Made by a program: the position numbers and the translations under genes. Positions 36,211 to 47,658 of a stretch of DNA of 64,000 nt are shown here, piece after piece. Positions within the stretch are counted from its first letter, which is position 1; every line of letters begins with the position of its first letter. The notes under the pieces are model-generated. The model saw only the letters and a list, made by a program, of their open reading frames with translations, made no database searches and was not told where the DNA came from. This DNA comes from Solirubrobacter phytolaccae (GTDB lineage Bacteria > Actinomycetota > Thermoleophilia > Solirubrobacterales > Solirubrobacteraceae): the NCBI RefSeq assembly GCF_027587195.1, contig NZ_JAPDDP010000004.1, positions 1 to 64,000 on the forward strand, written 5' to 3'.

Positions 36211-36456
36211 ATGTCCACCGGATGGACGCTGGGGTTGATCCTGGGCGTGGTCGTGATCCTGATCGCCGCGGCGATCGTCATCACCATCGTCGTGCTTGCG
36301 CGGCGGATCGCCGAGCAAGCGCGCACGGCGGTCGGCGGGGTGGACGTCGTGCGCCAGCAGACGGACGGCCTTCCCGGCATCAACCAGATCAACGACTCGG
36401 GCGTGCGGATCCTGCGCTCCGCCCGCGCGGTACGCAAGGTGGCGGTGGGCAAGTGA
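36211..36456 (+). CDS. Small single-span membrane protein, cox operon (1 of 5)
   Basis: 81 residues. One strongly hydrophobic span (about 7-30) is followed by a basic, helical cytosolic tail with LPGINQINDSGVRIL. ATG at 36211 one base after coxM and preceded by GGGAGGTG. Its stop overlaps the GTG of the next gene. Not a family I can name. It starts a run of five similar small membrane proteins between two coxM genes. Confidence 0.75.
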   Translation: MSTGWTLGLILGVVVILIAAAIVITIVVLARRIAEQARTAVGGVDVVRQQTDGLPGINQINDSGVRILRSARAVRKVAVGK

Positions 36457-36725
36457 GCAACGACGACGCCTGGGTGCTCGCGCTGGTCATCGGCCTCATC
36501 GCCGCGCTGATCGTCGCGGCGCTGCTGTTCCTCCTGATCAAGGCCTGCCGTGACATCGAGGGCTCCGTGCAGGGCCTGCTCGACGTGGCCGGCAAGGTCG
36601 CCGGCAACACCGCCAACATCCCCGCGCTCGCGGCCACCGCGCCCGTGCTGGGGAAGATCGTCGACGAGGCGATCGTGCAGGACGGCTACATGAACGCGCT
36701 CACCGACGGCTTCGGAGGCAAGTGA
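36453..36725 (+). CDS. Small single-span membrane protein, cox operon (2 of 5)
   Basis: 90 residues. Hydrophobic span at about 8-30 (VLALVIGLIAALIVAALLFL), then a helical tail with AGNTANIPALAATAPVLGKI. GTG at 36453 overlaps the preceding stop (GTGA), showing translational coupling. No catalytic residues. One Cys sits just after the membrane span. The role is unknown; coexpression points to CO dehydrogenase docking or assembly. Confidence 0.75.
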   Translation: MSNDDAWVLALVIGLIAALIVAALLFLLIKACRDIEGSVQGLLDVAGKVAGNTANIPALAATAPVLGKIVDEAIVQDGYMNALTDGFGGK

Positions 36726-36726
36726 G

Positions 36727-36987
36727 ATGGTCGCGCTCTCCATCCTGCTCGCGGTCGTGGTGATCGCCGTGCTCGCCGGCGCGCTGCTCGAGGTCCGCCG
36801 CAGCCTGCACGCCTCCGCGACCGGCCTCGCCACGCTCGCCGGCGCGCTCGAGACCGTCGAGTCCGAGCACCTGCGCACGCTCGAGCCGTCCGTCAAGGCC
36901 ATCAACGCGCAGTTCGACACGATCCTCAGCGCGCTGCCGGGCATCGGCGCGAAGGCCGCCGTCGTCGCCGAGCGGAGGCCACGATGA
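36727..36987 (+). CDS. Small single-span membrane protein, cox operon (3 of 5)
   Basis: 86 residues. The first 22 residues are hydrophobic, followed by a helix with LEVRRSLHASATGLATLAGA and a tail with LSALPGIGAKAAVVAE. The LPGI element recurs from protein 1, so the set may be distantly related. Starts 1 bp after the previous stop and overlaps the next start by 4 bp. Confidence 0.75.
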   Translation: MVALSILLAVVVIAVLAGALLEVRRSLHASATGLATLAGALETVESEHLRTLEPSVKAINAQFDTILSALPGIGAKAAVVAERRPR

Positions 36988-37235
36988 CCTGGGTGCTGTC
37001 TCTGATCGTGCTGCTGGTCGTCCTGCCGGTGGTCGTCGTGCTGCTCAACAACGTCCTCAAGGAGGCGAACGCGATCACCGGCTCGATCGACCGGATCACC
37101 GCGGCCGCACGCGCGGGGTCGAAGGACCTCGACGCCGCGCCGCTGCTGCTCACCACCCAGCAGCAGGTGCGCGACACCGTCGCCAACGTGGCCGCGTACG
37201 GCGGTTCCCTCGACGTGATCGTGGACGACGCATGA
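36984..37235 (+). CDS. Small single-span membrane protein, cox operon (4 of 5)
   Basis: 83 residues. Span at about 4-24 (very Val/Leu-rich), followed by NVLKEANAITGSIDRITAAA, an amphipathic helix that recalls the neck of a coiled coil. ATG at 36984 in an ATGA overlap. Unknown function; same layout as its neighbours. Confidence 0.75.
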   Translation: MTWVLSLIVLLVVLPVVVVLLNNVLKEANAITGSIDRITAAARAGSKDLDAAPLLLTTQQQVRDTVANVAAYGGSLDVIVDDA

Positions 37236-37798
37236 CCGCCGCCGGAGCCGTTCTCTTGGTCGCGGTCGTCCTGATCGTCCTGGCGCTCGTGTACTTCCTC
37301 GTATCCGTGATCTTCGCGCTGCAGAAGATCACGAAGGGCCTCGACGAGACGATCGGCGCGGTGACCGAGATCATCACCAAGTCCGAGCCGGTCAACGCGA
37401 TCGTCGACGACATCAACGCCAACCTCGACGCCGCCGTCGACGCGCTCGAGGGCCTGCTCGTCAAGAAGGCCGGGCTGCCCGAGGCGATGGGCCTGGTCGA
37501 CGGCCTGTACCCGGGCGCGAAGGCCGAGGGCCTGCGTAACTTCCCGGACAGCGCGACGGTCAAGTCGCCGCGGATCGGCGAGGTCTACACACGCGGGACG
37601 CTGACGCTCGCGCGGCTCGGCCGCGAGGCGCCCATCGCGGCCCTGAGCCCGAACGGACCGGCGCTCCGCGACGCCCGCTACGGGAGCGCCACCTCACGCA
37701 CGCTTTATCCGATCGAGCGGCCGGGCCGGAGCCCGATCATCGGCACGAACGCACCCACCCAATACGAGGCTCCCGATGCAGACCCCAGCGCGGTTTGA
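37232..37798 (+). CDS. Single-span membrane protein with longer tail, cox operon (5 of 5)
   Basis: 188 residues. Span at about 5-28, then a long helix with DETIGAVTEIITKSEPVNAI and DDINANLDAAVDALEGLLVK. The C-terminal 90 residues are Pro/Gly-rich and probably extended. It is the largest of the five. Its last 23 bp overlap the second coxM gene, which keeps all of them in one transcript. Could be a membrane scaffold; this is an inference. Confidence 0.75.
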   Translation: MTAAGAVLLVAVVLIVLALVYFLVSVIFALQKITKGLDETIGAVTEIITKSEPVNAIVDDINANLDAAVDALEGLLVKKAGLPEAMGLVDGLYPGAKAEGLRNFPDSATVKSPRIGEVYTRGTLTLARLGREAPIAALSPNGPALRDARYGSATSRTLYPIERPGRSPIIGTNAPTQYEAPDADPSAV

Positions 37799-38635
37799 CT
37801 ACGAGCGGGCGACGAGCCTGCAAGGCGCGATCGCGTCGCTGAAGGAGCATGAGGACAGCCGGATCATCGCCGGCGGGCACTCGCTGCTGCCGATGATGAA
37901 GCTGCGGCTGGCGAGCCCGACGCGGCTGATCGACATCAACGACCTCACGGACCTGCAGTACATCCGCGAGGAGGGCGACGAGATCGCGATCGGCGCGCTC
38001 ACCCGCCACGTCGAGCTGCTCAAGTCCGAGCTGCTGGCCGAGCACTTCCCGCTCTTCAAGGACGCGGAGCTCGTCATCGCCGACCCGGTCGTGCGCAACC
38101 GCGGCACGATCGGCGGCTCGCTGTGCCAGGCCGACGCCGCCGAGGACCTGTCCGCGGTGTGCGCGGCGGTCAAGGCCACCGTCGTGATCACCGGCGCCGA
38201 CGGTACGCGGACCGTGCCGATGGACCAGTTCCACCTCGGCCCGTGGACGACCGCGGTGGGCGAGGGCGAGATCCTCACCGAGGTGCGGATCGCCAAGCGG
38301 CCCGGCGGTGGCAGTGCGCACGAGAAGGTCGAGCGGCGCGCGGGCGACTGGGCGATCGCGGCGGCGTCCGCCGCGGTCTGGATCGACGGTGGCGTGATCA
38401 CCGACGCCGGCATCGCGCTGTCCGCGGTCGGGCTCACCACGATCGACCTCACACGTGCGGAGGAGCTCCTGCGGGGGCAGCCGCCGAGCGAGGAGCTGTT
38501 CGAGCAGGCGGGCGCGATCGCGTCCGAGGACTGCATGCCGATCCCCGACAGCCGCGGCCCTGTCGACTACAAGCGCCACCTCGCTGGCGTCCTCACGAAA
38601 CGCGCACTCCGGAAGGCGACGGCACGGGCACTGTC

Positions 38636-38639
<4 letters not shown>
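37776..38639 (+). CDS. coxM: CO dehydrogenase FAD-binding medium subunit, copy 2
   Basis: 287 residues. FAD motifs are IAGGHSLLPMMKLRLASP and NRGTIGGSLCQADAAEDLS. The C-terminus has the usual DYKRHLAGVLTKRAL. It carries electrons from CoxS to the acceptor. ATG at 37776. It overlaps coxS copy 2 by 4 bp and forms the classic coxM-coxS-coxL order with the next two genes. Confidence 0.95.
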
Positions 38640-41465
<2,826 letters not shown>

Positions 41466-41469
<4 letters not shown>

Positions 41470-42341
41470 CCGACGAGCTGCCACACGATGTCGAGACGCT
41501 CGCGCGGCGACTGTCTGCCGTCGACTACCTCGTCGACGAAGGGCTCGCGACCGCGCTCTTCCTCAGCCTCCGCCTCCCGCAGCCCCTGCTGCTGGAGGGT
41601 GAGGCCGGGGTCGGCAAGACGGAGGCCGCGCGGTCGCTGGCGCGCGCCCTAGACACGCCGCTGATCCGGTTGCAGTGCTACGACGGCATCGACGCCGCCG
41701 AGGCGCTGTACGAGTGGAACTATCCGCGCCAGCTGTTGAGCATCCGGCTCGCCGAGGCGACCGGCGAGAAGCTGGCCGAGGGTGACCTGTTCGGTCGCGA
41801 GCACCTGATCGCGCGCCCGCTGCTGCAGGCGCTCGAGCACCCGGGCCCGCGGCCGGCGGTGCTCCTGATCGACGAGGTCGACCGCGCCGACGACGACTTC
41901 GAGGCGTTCCTGCTCGAGCTGCTGGCGGAGGCCGCGGTGACGATCCCGGAGCTCGGCACGATCCGGGCCGAGCACCCGCCGGTGATCATCCTCACGTCCA
42001 ACCGCACCCGGGACCTGCACGACGCCGTCAAACGCCGCTGCCTGTACCAGTGGCTGGACTACCCGAGCCGGGAGCGCGAGCTGGACATCGTGCGGCGGCG
42101 CGTGCGGGGTGTGAGCGACGGCCTCGCCAACGCGGTCGTCGCGGCGGTCGCCACGCTGCGCGACGCCGACATCCAGAAGCCGCCCGGCATCGCCGAGGCG
42201 ATCGACTGGCTGCGGGCGCTCGAGCTGCTCGGCATCACCGAGCTCGACGAGACGACGATCGACCGCACGCTCGGCTCGGTGCTCAAGTACGCGGAGGACC
42301 AGGACGTGGTCCGCGCCGCCGGCCTCGGGAGCCTGGTTTGA
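41466..42341 (+). CDS. coxD: MoxR-type AAA+ ATPase, CoxD
   Basis: 291 residues. Walker A is LLEGEAGVGKTEAAR, Walker B is AVLLIDEVDRAD and the sensor region has ILTSNRTRDLHDA. CoxD is needed to build the [CuSMoO2] centre, probably as an unfoldase or chaperone. GTG at 41466 overlaps the coxL stop; the 3' end is coupled to coxE through TTGA. Confidence 0.93.
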
Positions 42342-43681
42342 GGCGACGACTCGGCCAGGGGCCTCGCGTCGCGGGGACGACTCGCCCGGAGGGCTCGTCC
42401 TCCCGGGCGCTTCCGATCCCGGAGCTGGCCGCCGCGTTTGGTCGCCGCCTGCACGAGGCGGGCGTGCCGGTCACACCGGAGCGCAGCGCCCGGTTCGCCG
42501 ACGCGCTCTCGCTCACGCAGCCGTACGCGCGCACCCGCCTGTACTGGACGGCGCGCGCCGTGTTCGTCTCCGACCCCGCGCAGGTGCGCGCCTTCGACAC
42601 CGTCTTCTTCGACGTCTTCGGCGGCGTGACGTTCACGTACGACGCGCCGCCGGATGTCGAGCACGAGCTCGCGGTGGCCGACGACCGGCCCGCGAGCGCC
42701 GATGCGAAGGGCGGCGCGCCCGGCGGCGCCTCTCCCACCCCGGGTGACGGTGAGGCGACCAACGACGCGGTGTCGGTCGTGCCCGTGGTCGCCAGCGACG
42801 AGGAGCGCCTGCGCGACAAGCACTTCGATGCCTTGGAGCCGGGCGAGCTCGCGCAGCTGTATCGGCTGATGACGGAGTTCCGGCTCGCCGCGCCCGTGCG
42901 CCGGCGGCGCCGGGCCAAGCGCGACCGCCGCGGCCAGCACATCGACCTGCGCCGGACGCTGCGCGGCGCGCTGCGGACGGCCGGTGACCCGGTGAACCTG
43001 CAGCGCCGCCGGCGCGTGGTCGAGCGGCGGCGGATCGTGCTGCTGTGCGACATCAGCGGCTCGATGGAGCCGTACTCGCGCGCGTTCCTGCAGTTCCTCA
43101 CCTGCGCGGGCAAGGACGCGGAGGCGTTCGTGTTCGCCACGCGCCTGACGCGGATCACGCGCGCGCTCGCCACGCGCTCGCCGGAGCGCGCGATCCAGCG
43201 GGCCGCGGCGGCGGCGCCCGACTGGTCCTCCGGCACCCGGATCGGCGAGGCGCTGAAGACCTTCAACGACCGCCACGGCCGGCGCGGGATGGCGCGCGGC
43301 GCGGTGATCGTGATCCTGTCGGACGGCTGGGAGCGCGGCGACCCGGCGCTGGTCGCGCAGGAGATGGAGCGCCTGTCACGGCTCGCGTACCGGATCGTGT
43401 GGGTGAACCCACGCGTGGCGGCCGCCGGCTTCTCACCGCGGGTCGGTGGGATGGCCGCGGCGCTCCCGTTCGTCGACGCGTTGATCTCCGGTCACAACCT
43501 CGAGGCGATGCACGAGGTGATCGCCGAGATCGGCTCCGAGCGCACGCGCAAGCTGGAGCCGATCGAGCCCGAGGAAGAGGAGTGGGCGAGCGCGACGCCC
43601 GTGGCCGGCAGCAGCGTCGCCATGCCGAGCGGCTACAGCCCGAGCCGAGGAAGGACCACACCCGGATGGGACCTGCACTGA
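42338..43681 (+). CDS. coxE: VWA-domain protein, CoxE
   Basis: 447 residues. The C-terminal von Willebrand A domain has the MIDAS motif CDISGSMEPYSRAFLQFL. The N-terminal half is the CoxE helical domain, with a Gly/Pro-rich insert at about residues 120-145. CoxE works with CoxD in maturation of the CO dehydrogenase active site. TTG at 42338 overlaps the coxD stop. Its end overlaps a 52-residue protein gene by 16 bp. Confidence 0.9.
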   Translation: MRRRLGQGPRVAGTTRPEGSSSRALPIPELAAAFGRRLHEAGVPVTPERSARFADALSLTQPYARTRLYWTARAVFVSDPAQVRAFDTVFFDVFGGVTFTYDAPPDVEHELAVADDRPASADAKGGAPGGASPTPGDGEATNDAVSVVPVVASDEERLRDKHFDALEPGELAQLYRLMTEFRLAAPVRRRRRAKRDRRGQHIDLRRTLRGALRTAGDPVNLQRRRRVVERRRIVLLCDISGSMEPYSRAFLQFLTCAGKDAEAFVFATRLTRITRALATRSPERAIQRAAAAAPDWSSGTRIGEALKTFNDRHGRRGMARGAVIVILSDGWERGDPALVAQEMERLSRLAYRIVWVNPRVAAAGFSPRVGGMAAALPFVDALISGHNLEAMHEVIAEIGSERTRKLEPIEPEEEEWASATPVAGSSVAMPSGYSPSRGRTTPGWDLH

Positions 43682-43824
43682 CTTGCATCTACCCCGGCTG
43701 CGACCGCCCGGTCGTGCCGCCCAACCAGGCCGGCGGCCCGCCGTCGGCGTTCTGCGACCGCGAAGACCACAACGCCCTGACCGCCCATCAGGAGCGCAAA
43801 CGACTGGAGGCACAAGGTGGCTGA
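43666..43824 (+). CDS. 52-residue Cys/His small protein in cox operon
   Basis: Contains CIYPGCDRPVV and FCDREDH, giving Cys7, Cys12, Cys30 and a His at 34, a plausible single zinc site. The rest is a charged helix (AHQERKRLE). The gene overlaps both neighbours (16 bp with coxE, 8 bp with the CoxL-like domain), which supports expression. Perhaps an assembly factor; unknown. Confidence 0.65.
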   Translation: MGPALTCIYPGCDRPVVPPNQAGGPPSAFCDREDHNALTAHQERKRLEAQGG

Positions 43825-44257
43825 CGAGGCCTATCGCGCGGTGTTCCTGCGCGTCCACCCGACGGGGAAGATGGTGCTGAGCCTCACCACCCGCGCCGAC
43901 GGCAACGAGCCCGGCTACGCGCAGCTCGTCGCCGACGAGCTCGGCGTTCCCGCCCTGGACGTGAAGGTCGTGCCCGCCGACGAGGATCGCTTCGGCACCG
44001 GCCACGGCTTCAACGAGAGCCCGTCGTCCGGAACGCCCGCGGCGATCACGGTCGCCACCGGCAAGATCCTCGCCAAGGCCAAGCTGCTCGCCGGCGCCGA
44101 CCTCGGCACGGACGACCTGCAGTGGGACAACGGCGCGTTCGTGAGCGGCGCCGAGGCGCGCACGATCGCCGACGTCGCGCTGTACGCGCACGGCACGGGT
44201 GCGTTGCCGCCCGGCGTCGAAGGCGGCCTCGACGCCCAGACGGTTTACAAGGACTAG
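43817..44257 (+). CDS. Stand-alone CoxL-like domain protein
   Basis: 146 residues. The sequence lines up with residues of about 485-627 of the adjacent CoxL: HPTGKMVLSLTTRADGNEPG against HPSGKAVVSLSAQTQGQGHE, and PGVEGGLDAQTVYKD against EGMEGGLDAQVIYDP. In CoxL this is the start of the second Mo-cofactor-binding domain. Here the QGQGHE cofactor-loop residues are changed and the Cu-Cys and Glu domains are absent, so it cannot be an enzyme alone. It keeps a full start (GTG at 43817) and stop and lies in an overlapping operon, so it is likely a real protein, perhaps a chaperone or insertion scaffold. Confidence 0.75.
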   Translation: MADEAYRAVFLRVHPTGKMVLSLTTRADGNEPGYAQLVADELGVPALDVKVVPADEDRFGTGHGFNESPSSGTPAAITVATGKILAKAKLLAGADLGTDDLQWDNGAFVSGAEARTIADVALYAHGTGALPPGVEGGLDAQTVYKD

Positions 44258-44701
44258 ATGGCCACCTACGGACCCGAAGACGCGACGCTGACCGTCCACA
44301 CCAAGCGCGCGGGCGCGGCGGCGAAGGCCGGCCACGACCTGACGATCCTCGTCGAGCGCTGGAGCGCGACCTACGAGGACGGCACGCTGGACTTCGAAGC
44401 CGACCCGCGCAGCCTGCGCGTGCTCAAGGGCGAGGGCGGCATCGGCACCCTCGGCGACGAGGAGAAGGCGGGGATCAAGGAGACGCTCGAGGACGAGATC
44501 CTCGACGGCTCGCCGATCACCTACCGCGGCGGCGAGCTGACGCTCAACGGCGTCACGCACCCGGTCGCGTTCACGTTCGACGGCACGGAAGGTCGTGCCG
44601 AGGTCAAGCAGACCGACTTCAAGATCAAGCCCTACTCGGCGCTGTTCGGGACCCTCAAGGTCGCCGACGTCGTCGAGGTGAAAGTGAGGACCAATGGTTG
44701 A
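44258..44701 (+). CDS. YceI-like lipocalin-fold protein
   Basis: 147 residues. The start YGPEDATLTVHTKRAGAAAK and GHDLTI match the YceI family, a calycin-like barrel that binds isoprenoids or polyprenyl compounds. No signal peptide is seen, unlike exported YceI proteins. Immediately follows the CoxL-like protein gene and overlaps CoxG by 8 bp. A link to the quinone acceptor of CO dehydrogenase is conceivable but untested. Confidence 0.75.
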   Translation: MATYGPEDATLTVHTKRAGAAAKAGHDLTILVERWSATYEDGTLDFEADPRSLRVLKGEGGIGTLGDEEKAGIKETLEDEILDGSPITYRGGELTLNGVTHPVAFTFDGTEGRAEVKQTDFKIKPYSALFGTLKVADVVEVKVRTNG

Positions 44702-45122
44702 GCTCAACCACCGCTTCGACACCGGCAAGGACGACGCCGACAACTGGCAGGCCGTGCTCGACCTCGACCGGCTCATCCCGTGCGTGGAAGGCGGCAAGGT
44801 CCTCGAACGCGAGTCCGACGAGAAGGCCAAGGCCGAGATCAAGGTCAAGATGGGCGCGATGTCGATGACGTTCCGCGGCACCGTGGAGGTCACGCAGCGC
44901 GACGACGACGCGCGCACCGCCGTGTTCGCGGTGCGTTCGAAGGACACGGGCGGCTCGGGCTACGCGAACGCCGACGTCACCTTCGACCTCTCGGGCGGCG
45001 GCGGCGACATCAACACGAAGGCGACGATCAACGGCAAGGCCGCGTCGATGGGGGAGGGCGTGGTGCAGACCGTCCTCGACGCGATGATCAAGGACTTCAC
45101 CACCAAGCTCGCGAAGATCTGA
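44694..45122 (+). CDS. coxG: CoxG-like SRPBCC subunit
   Basis: 142 residues. The CoxG/SRPBCC fold is shown by LNHRFDTGKDDADNWQAVLD, then LIPCVEGGKVLE and TTKLAKI. CoxG anchors CO dehydrogenase to the inner membrane and takes part in quinone delivery. ATG at 44694, overlapping YceI; its stop overlaps the next start by one base. The usual C-terminal membrane helix of longer CoxG proteins is not seen here, and the five small membrane proteins might supply the membrane contact. Confidence 0.88.
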   Translation: MVELNHRFDTGKDDADNWQAVLDLDRLIPCVEGGKVLERESDEKAKAEIKVKMGAMSMTFRGTVEVTQRDDDARTAVFAVRSKDTGGSGYANADVTFDLSGGGGDINTKATINGKAASMGEGVVQTVLDAMIKDFTTKLAKI

Positions 45123-45373
45123 TGGCCGAGCGGATGACCATGCGGCGGGTGCGCGAGGGCGAGGTGCCGCCGGACGGCGCCACCGCCCTGCAGGACGATC
45201 CCGCCCGCCCGGTCTTCCGCGCCAACGGCCCGTACGACTACGTGTGCGTCGAGTGCGGGAACGTGCTCGCGGCCGCGATGGGGATGGAGCAGATGACCAA
45301 GCGCGTGCGCATCAAGTGCGGTGCGTGCAAGACGGTCAACGTCGCCGTGTTCGACGCGAAGGGCGAGACATGA
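45122..45373 (+). CDS. 83-residue zinc-ribbon protein in cox operon
   Basis: Cys pairs are VCVECGNVLAAAM and IKCGACKTVN, a four-Cys zinc ribbon. The N-terminal half is charged (MAERMTMRRVREGEVPPDG). ATG at 45122 overlaps the CoxG stop by one base; the stop overlaps coxL copy 2 by 4 bp. Such ribbons often act in metal delivery or protein assembly. No exact family recognised. Confidence 0.7.
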   Translation: MAERMTMRRVREGEVPPDGATALQDDPARPVFRANGPYDYVCVECGNVLAAAMGMEQMTKRVRIKCGACKTVNVAVFDAKGET

Positions 45374-47658
45374 CGGCCTTCGGCTCCGTTCGCCGGAAGG
45401 AGGACGCGCGGCTCATCCGTGGGCAGGGCCGGTTCGTGGATGACATGGAGCTGCCCGGGATGCTGCACGGCGCGGTGCTGCGGTCGCCCTACGCGCATGC
45501 GGAGGTGGTGTCGATCGACGCGACGGCCGCGCTGCAGCATCCGAAGGTCCATGCCGTGCTCACCGCTTCCGAGCTCGGCGACATGGCCTGGATGCCGACG
45601 CTCTCGGCCGACACGCAGGCCGTGCTGGCGGGGGACCGCGTGCTCTTCCAGGGTCAGGAGGTCGCGTTCGTCGTCGCCGACGATCGCTACTCCGCGCGCG
45701 ACGCGCTCGAGCTGATCGAGGTCGAGTACGAGCCGCTGCCGGTCGTCACCGACGCCCGCGCCGCGTTGCTCGACGACGCCACACCGGTGCGCGACGCCGG
45801 CAACCACGTCTTCGACTGGGAGGCGGGTGACCCCGACGCGACCGCGCGCGTGTTCGCCAACGCCGAAGTCGTCGTCGAGCAGGACATGGTGTTCCCGCGC
45901 TCGCACCCGGCGCCGATGGAGACGTGCGGCGCGATCGCCTCCTTCGACCGTGTGGAGGGCAAGCTCACGCTGTGGTGCACGACGCAGGCGCCGCACGCGC
46001 ACCGGACGATGTACGCGCTCATCACCGGCCTGCCGGAGCACCGCATCCGCGTGGTCTCGCCCGACGTCGGCGGCGGCTTCGGCAACAAGGTCCCGGTCTA
46101 TCCGGGGTACGTGTGCGCGATCGCCGCGTCGATGCAGCTCGGCGTGCCCGTCAAGTGGGTGGAGGATCGCTCGGAGAACCTGATGTCGACCGGCTTCGCC
46201 CGCGACTACGCGATGCGCGGGCGGATCGCGGCTTCGGCCGACGGTCGCATCCGCGGCATCGCCGTCGACGTGATCGCCGACCACGGCGCGTTCAACGCCA
46301 CCGCCCAGCCGACCCGGTACCCCGCCGGCTTCTTCTCCGTCTTCACCGGCTCCTACGACGTCGAGGCCGCGCACTGCCGCGTGACGGGCGCGTTCACGAA
46401 CAAAGCGCCGGGTGGCGTCGCCTACGCGTGCTCGTTCCGGATCGCCGAGGCCGTCTATCTCGTGGAGCGGCTGGTCGACTGCCTCGCACGCGAGCTGGGC
46501 GTGGACCCCGTCGCGCTGCGGCTGCAGAACCTCATCCGCGCGGACCAGTTCCCGTACGCGAGCAAGACCGGCTGGGTCTACGACTCCGGCGACTACGAGG
46601 CGGCGTTGATCGAGGCGCTGCGGATCGCGGACTACGACGCGCTGCGCGCCGAGCAGGCCGAGAAGCGGGCGCGCGGCGAGCTGATGGGCATCGGCCTGTC
46701 CTTCTTCACCGAGGCGGTCGGGGCCGGGCCGCGCAAGCACATGGACATGCTCGGGCTGGCGATGAACGACGGCGCCGCGATCCGCATGTCGCCCACCGGC
46801 ACGGCACAGGTCGCGATCAGCGTGCAGTCGCAGGGCCAGGGGCACGAGACGACGTTCGCGCAGATCGTCGCGCACGAGCTCGGGCTGGAGGTCGACGACG
46901 TCGAGGTGCTGCACGGCGACACCGACAACACGCCGTACGGGCTCGGCACCTACGGGTCGCGCTCGACGCCGGTGTCCGGAGCCGCGACGGCGATCGCCGC
47001 GCGCAAGGTCCGTGACCGGGCGCGTCTGGTGGCGGCGGCGATGCTCGAGGTCGCGCCCGAAGACCTGGTGTGGCGAGAGGGTCGTTGGTCCGTCGCGGGA
47101 GATCCGAGCGTCGGCGCAACCATCCCCGAGATCGCGCGCGCGGCCCGCGGCACGCTGGACCTCCCGCCGGGTGTGGAGACCGGGCTGGACGCCGAGGCCG
47201 TCTACGACCCGCCCAACCTGACGTTCCCGTTCGGCGCCTACGTCTGCGTCGTCGACATCGACCCGGGCACGGCGGTCGTCAAAGTGCGGCGCTTCATCGC
47301 GGTCGATGATTGCGGCGTGCGCATCAACCCGGCGATCGTCGAGGGCCAGATCCACGGCGGCCTGACGGACGGGATCGGGATGGCGCTGATGGAGACGATC
47401 GCCTTCGACGAGGACGGCAACTGCCTCGCCGGCTCGCTGATGGACTACCTGATCCCGACCGCCGTCGAGGTCCCCGACTGGGAGACCGGGATGACCGTCA
47501 CGCCTTCACCGCACCACCCGATCGGCGCGAAGGGCATCGGCGAGTCCGCGACCGTCGGCTCGCCGCCCGCGATCGTCAACGCCATCTGCGACGCGCTCGG
47601 CGTCGCCCATGTCGACATGCCGTGTACTCCGTCCCGCGTCTGGGAGGCCATGCAGTGA
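45370..47658 (+). CDS. coxL: CO dehydrogenase large molybdenum subunit, form I, copy 2
   Basis: 762 residues. The form I motif is AYACSFR, with Cys at residue 354, and the catalytic Glu is at 725 in KGIGES. GGGFGNKVPVYPGY and QGQGHETTFAQIVAHELG are intact. It differs from copy 1 in many places yet keeps all catalytic residues, so it should be active. The partner subunits are probably coxM copy 1 and the leftward coxS. ATG at 45370. Confidence 0.95.
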   Translation: MTAFGSVRRKEDARLIRGQGRFVDDMELPGMLHGAVLRSPYAHAEVVSIDATAALQHPKVHAVLTASELGDMAWMPTLSADTQAVLAGDRVLFQGQEVAFVVADDRYSARDALELIEVEYEPLPVVTDARAALLDDATPVRDAGNHVFDWEAGDPDATARVFANAEVVVEQDMVFPRSHPAPMETCGAIASFDRVEGKLTLWCTTQAPHAHRTMYALITGLPEHRIRVVSPDVGGGFGNKVPVYPGYVCAIAASMQLGVPVKWVEDRSENLMSTGFARDYAMRGRIAASADGRIRGIAVDVIADHGAFNATAQPTRYPAGFFSVFTGSYDVEAAHCRVTGAFTNKAPGGVAYACSFRIAEAVYLVERLVDCLARELGVDPVALRLQNLIRADQFPYASKTGWVYDSGDYEAALIEALRIADYDALRAEQAEKRARGELMGIGLSFFTEAVGAGPRKHMDMLGLAMNDGAAIRMSPTGTAQVAISVQSQGQGHETTFAQIVAHELGLEVDDVEVLHGDTDNTPYGLGTYGSRSTPVSGAATAIAARKVRDRARLVAAAMLEVAPEDLVWREGRWSVAGDPSVGATIPEIARAARGTLDLPPGVETGLDAEAVYDPPNLTFPFGAYVCVVDIDPGTAVVKVRRFIAVDDCGVRINPAIVEGQIHGGLTDGIGMALMETIAFDEDGNCLAGSLMDYLIPTAVEVPDWETGMTVTPSPHHPIGAKGIGESATVGSPPAIVNAICDALGVAHVDMPCTPSRVWEAMQ

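Noticed and set aside
43817-44257. Pseudogene remnant of coxL
   Set aside because: Intact frame, own start and stop, tight spacing with neighbours and collinear conserved blocks argue for a functional small protein.
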